From the NCBI GenBank assembly GCA_021298235.1, contig JAJTDX010000121.1, positions 1-5,577 of the forward strand: 5,577 nt of DNA. The letters are read 5' to 3'. A program made the translations under genes and the position numbers. Every line of letters begins with the position of its first letter. Positions within the stretch are counted from its first letter, which is position 1. Shown one piece after another: positions 1-5,577 of the stretch. The stretch comes from Cryomorphaceae bacterium (GTDB lineage Bacteria > Bacteroidota > Bacteroidia > Flavobacteriales > Crocinitomicaceae). Below the pieces are notes generated by a model. It saw only the letters and a list, made by a program, of their open reading frames with translations. It searched no databases and was not told the DNA's origin.

Positions 1-128
1 GGAATTACGCCGGAGTCAAGTGCTCTTCGGAGAGAGGCACCTTCTTTGAGTAAATGATCCTGCCCGATATATTCATCGAGCGTCTTAGGTCTCATTCGTT
101 CAGCAAGAGGTGCGCGGAAAGTCGTCAT
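1..128 (-). CDS. rarA: RarA/MgsA replication-associated AAA+ ATPase, N-terminal fragment
   Basis: The reverse strand from the ATG at 128-126 reads 42 codons, beginning [20 protein letters not shown] and continuing IGQDHLL, then [11 protein letters not shown]. The '[17 protein letters not shown](D/E)HLL' stretch followed by 'LRRAxxSGxIP' is the hallmark N-terminus of the RarA (MgsA, Mgs1/WRNIP1) clamp-loader-like ATPases, just before the Walker A loop, which lies outside the window. The family acts at stalled replication forks and interacts with SSB. The frame is open upstream back to a TAG at 182-180, but those codons contain no ATG or GTG, so the ATG at 128 is the natural start. No Shine-Dalgarno sequence is visible, which is normal for Bacteroidota. 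The related RuvB and DnaX families share some of this region, but the RMRP...IGQ...LRRA pattern fits RarA best. The gene has no evident functional tie to its envelope neighbours. Confidence 0.9.
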   Translation of the reverse strand, partial: MTTFRAPLAERMRPKTLDEYIGQDHLLKEGASLRRALDSGVI

Positions 129-170
129 TCTACGATTCAAAAATACCAATTCATAGGATTGCCCTAGCGC

Positions 171-203
171 TTTAAAAAACTAAATAATCAACAACTTTTT
201 AAA
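171..203. repeat. AT-only inverted repeat between yqgE and rarA
   Basis: TTTAAAAA at 171-178 and TTTTTAAA at 196-203 are perfect inverted copies with a 17-base spacer, just after the yqgE stop codon (210-208, minus strand). A weak hairpin followed by rarA could act as a leaky terminator, but the stem has no G-C pairs, so this is doubtful. The rest of the 79-base gap shows nothing else convincing. Confidence 0.2.
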
Positions 204-207
204 CGAA

Positions 208-783
208 TTAATTGTGATTCGGATTTAAAGGGAATTTTGAAATGGTCTTGTATTCTTTTCCCTGTTTCTCCATGCAATACTGCCAGAAATTATCGTTCAC
301 AGTTCCTAGCACCTCGTCATTTGAAATGTTATCCACAACGATCCAGGAATGTTCAAGTATTTCATTTGCCAGTTGACCTTTGTCCCAGCCCGAATACCCG
401 AGAAAAAAACGCATTCTAGAGCTGTTTGATGGTTCTTCCTCTAATATAGCTTTAAGTTGTGAAAAAGATCCACCGAAGTATAATCCATTTCGTATTTCAT
501 AGCTTTCCTCTATATCTGGAAAAGAGTGTATGTAATAGAGGCTCTGTGTTTCAACAGGTCCACCAACACTTATACGGGCGTGTATGTCTGGAAAATCATT
601 GTCAATTTCGTGAAGATCCACTTCTAGAAAATTATTCAAAACGAGGCCAAAAGAGGCATTTTCACTGTGTTCACACAATAAGATGACAGATCTTCTGAAA
701 TAGGCCTCGTCCAGAAAAGGATCTGAAATGAGTAGGGTACCACTCTGGGGTTCTTTGAAATTTTTAAAAGACAAATCAATCAC
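208..783 (-). CDS. yqgE: YqgE/AlgH family protein (UPF0301, DUF179)
   Basis: This is a 191-residue soluble protein, close to the usual length of about 185-190 for the family. Family signatures seen are: 'SGTLLISDPFLDEAYFRRSV' at about residues 14-33, 'FGLVLNN' at 45-51, 'GGPV' at 74-77, 'LYFGG' at 101-105, 'FFLGYSGWDKGQL' at 126-138, 'SWIVVD' at 146-151, and a C-terminal 'KEYKTISKFPLNP' tail like that of other Bacteroidota members. There is no signal peptide or membrane segment, so it is predicted to be cytoplasmic. The biochemical function of the family is not established; the Pseudomonas homologue AlgH was named for an effect on alginate regulation. The start is GTG at 783-781: the upstream frame runs to a TAA at 810-808 without an ATG, and the overlapping ATG at 785-783 is followed at once by TGA. 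The gene sits 56 bases downstream of lptD on the same strand, with no obvious terminator between, so co-transcription is likely. Confidence 0.93.
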   Translation of the reverse strand: MIDLSFKNFKEPQSGTLLISDPFLDEAYFRRSVILLCEHSENASFGLVLNNFLEVDLHEIDNDFPDIHARISVGGPVETQSLYYIHSFPDIEESYEIRNGLYFGGSFSQLKAILEEEPSNSSRMRFFLGYSGWDKGQLANEILEHSWIVVDNISNDEVLGTVNDNFWQYCMEKQGKEYKTISKFPLNPNHN

Positions 784-839
784 ATCGCAATTTACTTCTA
801 TTTCGTTTTACTTAGAATGAATTTTGGTCTAAAAAGTTG

Positions 840-3335
840 TTAAAGAAATACCGGCGGTTTCCTGAGTTCAATCTTTGCGTCCTGAAAGATGCTGGATGTA
901 TTGCGAATGCTAAGTAAAAAACTCTTGTTGCCACCTATCGGAGTCCAATAAAAGGATAAAGCCCAACAATGCATGTCTCGTGAAAGAGTAAATCGGGCAT
1001 TGCTAATTTTTTCTGTTTCCAGATCAATATTGATGTTGGCAGCTAACTTCCAACGCTGTGTAAAACTAAGATCTCCATTTAAAACAACCGTTTGTATCTG
1101 ATTGAAATCATTTGGATTTAGGACAGATTTGCTGGTGTTAGCAGTAATGCCATAAACGTGGGAAAGGGTAAGTTTCCATGGAATGTTGAAATCAAGTAAG
1201 TATTCGGGGTGCAGAGCGAAATAGGTGTAATCTGAGGTCCAATTCTCAGATATGGACATTTGTGTATTCGTCAATTTAATGCGACTTTCCTTTGATGTAA
1301 GAGTGGCCGAACCTGTAAGTGTAGTTTGAAGAAATCTCCCCAGTTTTCCAGTGGAACTCAAGGCATATTGTGACAAGGTTTTTCCCGTAGTCTGATCCCA
1401 TGTATAAGGACTGAATGAAGAAGTAGCCACGAAATTCAACCAGGGAATGGGACTTATTCTTAGGTTCAAGGATAGATCTGATAATTTCATAGAATCCTTC
1501 ACAAGATCATACGTTCCATTCACCGAAAGCATATCTACAATGCGTGTCTTTTTAAATCCGGTGACCGTGTCTTTGTCGGATCGTCTTTTTAATTCGAAGG
1601 TGTTGTTAATACCGAACGTTATCAGCGAGGCTGTCTTTATTGCTGATCCTGAGTATACACTTCGTTCAAAAGGAGAGTAGGTAAGGTCGCTTGGACCCGA
1701 TGATGATGTAACAGTGGAAAGGGGGTTGAGTTGTGGTACGTATCTGTATCCTATGGATGGTGTCATTAGATGTCGCAGCAATGGCTTTTTCTTCCCCAAG
1801 AACTTGTAATATGAATACAAGACCGTTGTTGCCTGAACTCCGATGTTCATTTCGTGCCACATTCCAGATTTTTTCAAGGTATCGATGAAGGTTGTATTTT
1901 GGATAGGATCGAATGTTTTGGAGATCTGTTGAAAATTCAACTTATTAGTATATAGCAGATTGGGTGTGATCTTAATAGCGTTTTTGAAGAAAGAGGTGGT
2001 TGTTTGGATGTTCATGTTTTGGAAAACCCCATTCATAAACTGATCAGAGATCGTTCTTAAATCTCCTGTGGCCATGAGTGAATCCGTGAAATTGGATCTG
2101 TTTTGTGCTTCTAAATTATAGGTAAGTCCCAATCTGGAAAACAACTGTGCAAGTCCTCCTGTTCCTTTGACAAACCTTTTGAAAGGAAAGATCCGAGTTA
2201 CGTTGAAGTTGAAAATGGGTGCGGTAAGAGACACATTATTCGTAAGTGAATTTTGTCGCACTGCGACTTTCATACCTGAATTTATGGGCTTTCCGGGAAA
2301 AAACCGAGTCATGTTAATGTCAGAGTTGAAGCTGTTGTTAAAATACTGTTCGTTTAATGGATCCAGATTGTTCTTTGACTGGTTGTCTGAGATGAAATTG
2401 ACACTTGAGCTAAAGTTCCAGAATGGATTAGATTTTGGTTCTTTTCGGTGACTCCATTGAAGGCTTAGCTTTTCGTTCGTAAGATTGTCGGGGAAACCAC
2501 TTCTGAATTGCTGAAAGCCTAGATCAAGCGTGCCCGAAAACCCATAGCGTTTCTCATAATCAAAAACATTTCGCAATCCCCAACTTCCTCGTGAGTAGAG
2601 ATTTGCGTACACCACAGTTTGCATTCGATCATTAATTGGAATATAATACCCTAGATTTTGAAAGCCAAAACCATAAGCAGAAAGAGGAGTGAATTCTGGA
2701 AAGAGTATGCCGTGGGTGCGGTCTTTTTGTTGAGGGATAACAGCATATGGTAAGCCAAGAGGCGTCGGAACTCCCTGTACCCACAGGTTCATTGGACCGG
2801 TAACAATGCGCTTTTCAGGAATAAATACGGCTCTTGACAGCTGGAAGTGATAATGAGGTTCAGGAAGGTTACATGTTGTAAAACGTCCCATTTTGAAATG
2901 AATCTCATCATTTGCTTGTTTCTTAGCGACCCCCATATACAAAAAGGCTTCGTTGGGTTGTAAGGTGAGCTCTTCGATATACCCTTTTTTAGTTTCAAAA
3001 TTATAACGGATGGATGCCGCTTTAATTTCTTCGCTTCCATCTGTAAATGTAGGAAGGTCAATTCGGTTACTATCCTTGTCAAACGAGTATTTAGCAAGAA
3101 CTTCTTGTTTGTTCAGATCGATCAAAAGATACCCTGCTTTCATATCGGTATCAGCCGTTTTTATGCGGGCTTTACCGAATAGATGAATTTGTTTGTTGGG
3201 AACATCATTGAAGATTGAATCCTCTGCAGAATAATAGACCTTTTCATTAAACGAACTCTCCTCTAAATAAAGCGTGTCCCGAGTCTGTGCTATACAGGAA
3301 GTGTTACGAAACATTATTAACAACGTTCCGATCAT
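840..3335 (-). CDS. lptD: LptD-like outer-membrane LPS assembly protein
   Basis: This 831-residue protein is predicted to be the outer-membrane barrel that, with the lipoprotein LptE, inserts LPS into the outer leaflet. It has a short N-terminal hydrophobic segment ending in 'CIAQ' (about residues 2-17, probable signal peptidase I cleavage after AQ). An OstA/LptA-like jelly-roll domain follows at about 33-135 (for example 'KQIHLFGKARIKTADTDMKA'). The conserved plug-to-barrel junction comes next, with 'GRFTTCNLPEPHYHF' at 150-164 and the proline-rich 'GVPTPLGLPYAVIP' at 188-201. The rest is a long aromatic-rich beta-strand region. The junction resembles the E. coli LptD segment containing 'FTSC' and 'LPVGDKRRSGFLIP', from memory. 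Near the C-terminus 'HCWALSFYW' (Cys790) resembles the E. coli Cys-Cys segment. The mature protein has only two cysteines, C155 and C790. The ATG at 3335-3333 is the only standard start, but the signal peptide n-region it gives has no positive charge (see findings). The terminal residue is Leu rather than the common Phe. It could also be called an OstA-family or LptD-like protein; the exact substrate is inferred. Confidence 0.9.
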   Translation of the reverse strand: MIGTLLIMFRNTSCIAQTRDTLYLEESSFNEKVYYSAEDSIFNDVPNKQIHLFGKARIKTADTDMKAGYLLIDLNKQEVLAKYSFDKDSNRIDLPTFTDGSEEIKAASIRYNFETKKGYIEELTLQPNEAFLYMGVAKKQANDEIHFKMGRFTTCNLPEPHYHFQLSRAVFIPEKRIVTGPMNLWVQGVPTPLGLPYAVIPQQKDRTHGILFPEFTPLSAYGFGFQNLGYYIPINDRMQTVVYANLYSRGSWGLRNVFDYEKRYGFSGTLDLGFQQFRSGFPDNLTNEKLSLQWSHRKEPKSNPFWNFSSSVNFISDNQSKNNLDPLNEQYFNNSFNSDINMTRFFPGKPINSGMKVAVRQNSLTNNVSLTAPIFNFNVTRIFPFKRFVKGTGGLAQLFSRLGLTYNLEAQNRSNFTDSLMATGDLRTISDQFMNGVFQNMNIQTTTSFFKNAIKITPNLLYTNKLNFQQISKTFDPIQNTTFIDTLKKSGMWHEMNIGVQATTVLYSYYKFLGKKKPLLRHLMTPSIGYRYVPQLNPLSTVTSSSGPSDLTYSPFERSVYSGSAIKTASLITFGINNTFELKRRSDKDTVTGFKKTRIVDMLSVNGTYDLVKDSMKLSDLSLNLRISPIPWLNFVATSSFSPYTWDQTTGKTLSQYALSSTGKLGRFLQTTLTGSATLTSKESRIKLTNTQMSISENWTSDYTYFALHPEYLLDFNIPWKLTLSHVYGITANTSKSVLNPNDFNQIQTVVLNGDLSFTQRWKLAANINIDLETEKISNARFTLSRDMHCWALSFYWTPIGGNKSFLLSIRNTSSIFQDAKIELRKPPVFL

Positions 3336-3358
3336 AAATATCCTTATGGCATTGAACT

Positions 3359-3369
3359 TGATCAGATCA
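3359..3369. repeat. Short palindrome TGATC-A-GATCA in the divergent intergenic region
   Basis: A perfect 5-1-5 inverted repeat lies between the putative -33 (3352-3354) and -7 (3376-3383) boxes of the amidase promoter, and upstream of the lptD start. An operator at this position could affect both directions. At 11 bases it may equally be chance, and no regulator is known to me for this motif. Confidence 0.2.
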
Positions 3370-3375
3370 GCAGGT

Positions 3376-3383
3376 TAATTTTG
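3376..3383 (+). promoter_or_regulatory. Candidate Bacteroidota-type promoter for amidase-MCE operon
   Basis: TAATTTTG matches the Bacteroidota -7 consensus TAnnTTTG exactly. A TTG at 3352-3354 lies 21 bases upstream, within the usual -33 spacing. Transcription would start near 3390, giving a leader of about 40 bases before the ATG at 3433. It lies in the gap between divergent genes, where a promoter is expected. The motif match and position are seen in the sequence; activity is inferred. Confidence 0.5.
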
Positions 3384-3404
3384 TGATGGCCTTGAAATTG
3401 CGTG

Positions 3405-3412
3405 CAAAACTA
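3405..3412 (-). promoter_or_regulatory. Candidate -7 box for the lptD-yqgE unit
   Basis: Read on the minus strand this is TAGTTTTG, an exact TAnnTTTG match, about 70 bases upstream of the lptD ATG. No convincing -33 TTTG is found 19-21 bases further upstream, only a T-rich run at about 3436-3443 inside the start of the amidase gene. It is therefore weaker than the plus-strand candidate, although some promoter for lptD should lie in this gap. Confidence 0.3.
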
Positions 3413-3432
3413 TTAAAATTGACGTCTTTGTG

Positions 3433-4575
3433 ATGAAAAAAAACAGATCATATAACTCTTTGATACTGCTTTTATTGTTTTTTGTTTCCTGTTGCACGGT
3501 CAATTATGCACAGGACAATGCTACCTCGGCACCTGCCTTGAAAACGATTGTGATTGATGCCGGTCATGGAGGAAAAGATCCAGGCTGTCATGGTGCTTCG
3601 GCAAATGAGAAAACGGTTTGTCTGAACATTGCTCTAAAACTGGGTGCTCTTATTAAAACAAAGTATCCGGGGATCAATGTTGTGTATACTCGTGATAAGG
3701 ACGTGTTCGTTGAGCTTGACGAGCGAGCGAGTATTGCAAACAGGGCAAAAGCGGACTTATTCATTTGTATCCACGCCAATTCTGCAAGTGCCGCTGCTTA
3801 TGGAGCCGAAACCTATGTTCTCGGGCTTCACAGAACTGAGTCTCAACAGCATGTTGCGGAAAGGGAGAATGCGACGATTTACCTTGAGGAGGACAAGGGT
3901 GCCAAATATAAGGATTTTGACATGTCTCCTGATGCTCTGATTGCGCGACAACTTCAGCTGGCTGTATTTTTGGATCATTCTATAAATTTTGCGGATAAAC
4001 TTCAAAAGGAGTTTAAACGATTAGGAAGATACGATCGAGGGGTGAAACAAGCCGGATTTTTAGTTTTGTATAAAACAACGATGCCAAGTGTTTTGATAGA
4101 AACGGGATTCTTAACAAATCCCTCTGAAGAGAAGTTTCTTGCTGATACAAGCGGCCAGCGAAAAATGGCCGGAGCAATGTTTACTGCCTTTGAAAATTAT
4201 AAAAACGAATTGGAGGGAGTAGTTGTAAAAATAGATACTAAAACAACAGAAACTCCTGTGGTTGCAACAAAAGACACACCTGTTGAAGTGCCGGTGAATA
4301 ATTCTACTGAAGAGATTATCTTTAGGGTGCAGATTGAGACCTCAGAGAAAAAAGTTTCGCTGAACAATGAGAAATTCAAAGGAATGGACGTTTATGAATA
4401 TGTTCAAGACAACCTGTTTAAATATACTGTAGGCGCGTTTAAAGGGGATTATTCCGGGGCAAATAATTTTAAGAATGAGTTAAGGGAGAAAGGGTTTCAG
4501 CATGCATTTGTGGTGGCGTTCCAAAATGGTCAGCGAATTAATTTAGAAAAAGCTATTAAATTAGCACAAAAATAG
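3433..4575 (+). CDS. N-acetylmuramoyl-L-alanine amidase (Amidase_3) with SPOR-like C-terminus
   Basis: This 380-residue exported zinc hydrolase is of the AmiA/B/C type and cleaves the bond between N-acetylmuramic acid and L-alanine in peptidoglycan, usually for daughter-cell separation. A signal peptide (KKNR, then 'LILLLLFFV') probably ends at 'NYAQ' near residue 27. The Amidase_3 domain spans about 37-257. Its zinc ligands are H45 in 'IDAGHGG', E59 in 'ANEK' and H114 in 'ICIHANS', and its catalytic Glu is E223 in 'VLIETGFLTNPSEE'. An insertion at about 132-200, rich in charged residues, sits where AmiB/AmiC enzymes carry the helix that covers the active site. A Thr/Val-rich linker (about 262-292) leads to a C-terminal region (about 294-372, 'FRVQIETSEKK', 'YTVGAFKGDYSGANNFKNELREKGF') resembling SPOR peptidoglycan-binding domains. 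The ATG at 3433 is chosen; a GTG directly before it (3430) would only add one residue. It is the first gene of a tight pair with the MCE gene. The family assignment is firm; the septal role is inferred. Confidence 0.93.
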   Translation: MKKNRSYNSLILLLLFFVSCCTVNYAQDNATSAPALKTIVIDAGHGGKDPGCHGASANEKTVCLNIALKLGALIKTKYPGINVVYTRDKDVFVELDERASIANRAKADLFICIHANSASAAAYGAETYVLGLHRTESQQHVAERENATIYLEEDKGAKYKDFDMSPDALIARQLQLAVFLDHSINFADKLQKEFKRLGRYDRGVKQAGFLVLYKTTMPSVLIETGFLTNPSEEKFLADTSGQRKMAGAMFTAFENYKNELEGVVVKIDTKTTETPVVATKDTPVEVPVNNSTEEIIFRVQIETSEKKVSLNNEKFKGMDVYEYVQDNLFKYTVGAFKGDYSGANNFKNELREKGFQHAFVVAFQNGQRINLEKAIKLAQK

Positions 4576-4578
4576 ATT

Positions 4579-5577
4579 TTGAAGATCTCCAAAGAAGTAA
4601 AGACAGGCGTTATTGCGATCATATCGATTGCACTTTTGGTAGCGGGCATCAATTTTTTGAAGGGCAATAGTTTCTTTGGTGGAGACGATAAGTATTACGC
4701 ATACTTTCCAAATTCCGGTCAACTCGCCACGGCATCAAATGTGACCTTGAATGGGGTAATTGTAGGTAAAGTATTAGATGTAACATACGTTGCCAAAAAT
4801 CCTGCTGATAAAAAGGTGCGTGTTACTTTTTCTATTCAAAACAATGACGTAAAACTTCCTGCAGGCAGTACGGTTGAAATTGGATCTTTAGATCTTTTCA
4901 GCAAAGGAATGATGATCATGGTGAGCTCTGATATTTCAAAAGGATTTTTAAAGCCAGGTGCTACGTTGCCTGGACGTTTAGCAGTTGATATGATGTCTCA
5001 GGTCAAGTCGTATGCGGATCCTATCTCTCAAAAGGTTCAGGCCATGATGACCTCCATTGATAAAATGATTACTTCCGTAAGTGCTTTCTGGGACGCCACA
5101 GCGACCTCTGAAATTGAAAAAAGCATGAAAGAAGTTAAAATAGCCATTGAACGAATAGGTAATGTTGCCAAAGAAGTGGAGTTGTTAGTGGGCGAGGAGA
5201 GGGTGAAATTTGGCAGGATCATGAATAATGTGGAGAGCATTACAGCTAATCTTAAACGAAGCAATGATGAAGTCGCCGGAATTGTGGGGAACGCTAAAAA
5301 AATAACAGATGATATGGTTTCGGCTGACTTTAAAGGCGTCGTCGCAAATGCTTCTCAGACATTGAAGAGCTTCAATGATGTTCTTGGTCAGGCAAAAAGC
5401 GGGGAAGGTACCCTTGGCAAACTGCTTGGAGATGAAAAGTTGTACAATGAGCTTGTAAATACAAATAAGGAGCTTCAGGAATTGGTGGAAGATATTCAAG
5501 TACATCCAGAGCGTTACATTCATTTCTCTGTTTTTGGATCAAAAACTAAGGGTGTACCACTGACATCCAAGGATGAA
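4579..5577 (+). CDS. MCE-domain (MlaD-like) lipid transport protein, open at right edge
   Basis: The frame from the TTG at 4579 is open for 333 codons to the window edge. It begins MKISKEVKTG if the TTG is read as Met, which matches the usual start of Bacteroidota MCE proteins. A single membrane helix lies at about residues 9-27 ('TGVIAIISIALLVAGINFL'). The MCE domain spans about 39-118 ('YYAYFPNSGQLATASNVTLN', 'GVIVGKVLDV', 'LPAGSTVEIGSLDLFSKG'). A long helical, coiled-coil-like region follows to about 265. The tail 'GEGTLGKLLGDEKLYNEL...VHPERYIHFSVFG' is characteristic of Bacteroidota members, so only a short C-terminal piece is probably missing. MCE proteins form hexameric rings anchored in the inner membrane that carry phospholipids or other lipids with an MlaE/MlaF-type transporter; no permease or ATPase gene lies in this window. 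The in-frame ATT at 4576 is a less likely start. There is no ATG near the N-terminus, so an ATG-only gene finder would miss or shorten it. Confidence 0.9.
   Translation, partial: MKISKEVKTGVIAIISIALLVAGINFLKGNSFFGGDDKYYAYFPNSGQLATASNVTLNGVIVGKVLDVTYVAKNPADKKVRVTFSIQNNDVKLPAGSTVEIGSLDLFSKGMMIMVSSDISKGFLKPGATLPGRLAVDMMSQVKSYADPISQKVQAMMTSIDKMITSVSAFWDATATSEIEKSMKEVKIAIERIGNVAKEVELLVGEERVKFGRIMNNVESITANLKRSNDEVAGIVGNAKKITDDMVSADFKGVVANASQTLKSFNDVLGQAKSGEGTLGKLLGDEKLYNELVNTNKELQELVEDIQVHPERYIHFSVFGSKTKGVPLTSKDE

Noticed and set aside
138..145. TAnnTTTG match (TATTTTTG on the minus strand) just before rarA
   Set aside because: It ends only 9 bases before the ATG, which would make the transcript nearly leaderless, and no -33 element is present; probably chance in T-rich DNA.
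784..839. Possible terminator between lptD and yqgE (TTTT-AGACC-AAAA)
   Set aside because: The stem is four A-T pairs only, with no following U-run; too weak to call.
1447..2451. Open frames on the plus strand opposite lptD (1447-1680, 2167-2451) and short frames on the minus strand at 1666-1860 and 2789-3097
   Set aside because: They overlap a full-length, clearly recognisable LptD frame and encode nothing familiar; they are shadows.
3481..3498. Possible lipobox (VSC-C) in the amidase signal peptide
   Set aside because: The -3 position is Phe for the first Cys and the second has Cys at -1; the downstream 'NYAQ' site is a typical signal peptidase I site in Bacteroidota. A lipoprotein form is not excluded.
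5037..5523. Minus-strand open frames at 5037-5264 and 5185-5523
   Set aside because: They lie opposite the MCE gene, whose protein matches its family throughout; the antisense translations show no recognisable features.
1..5577. Search for tRNA/rRNA, CRISPR repeats, insertion sequences, toxin-antitoxin or defence genes
   Set aside because: None seen; nearly all the DNA is taken up by five recognisable core genes and gaps under 100 bases.

Overview
The window looks like Bacteroidota chromosome, probably class Cytophagia or a relative. The basis is the protein types (a Bacteroidota-style LptD, an Amidase_3 amidase with a SPOR-like tail, and an MCE protein with the typical Bacteroidota C-terminal tail). 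Supporting signs are moderately AT-rich DNA, no clear Shine-Dalgarno sequences, and TAnnTTTG-type -7 promoter boxes. It is core, cell-envelope-oriented DNA. I see no mobile element, CRISPR array, tRNA or rRNA.

Left part, minus strand (1-3335): reading leftward from the divergent region at about 3336-3432 there are three genes. First is a full-length LptD-like outer-membrane LPS assembly protein (840-3335). Next, after 56 bases, is a YqgE/AlgH (UPF0301) protein with a GTG start (208-783). Last, after 79 bases, is the first 42 codons of the AAA+ ATPase RarA/MgsA, which runs off the left edge (1-128).

Right part, plus strand (3433-5577): an exported N-acetylmuramoyl-L-alanine amidase (3433-4575) is followed, after a gap of only three bases and in the same reading frame, by an MCE-domain (MlaD-like) inner-membrane lipid-transport protein. 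The MCE gene begins with TTG at 4579 and is still open at the right edge.

The two transcription units diverge from a gap of about 97 bases that holds a good plus-strand promoter candidate and a weaker minus-strand one. Together they group LPS insertion into the outer membrane (LptD), peptidoglycan cleavage (amidase) and lipid movement across the periplasm (MCE). This suggests coordinated envelope building, though that link is inference from gene order. I found no clearly new system. The points most worth checking are the two-cysteine pattern of LptD, the amidase/MCE junction, and the uncertain start of LptD.
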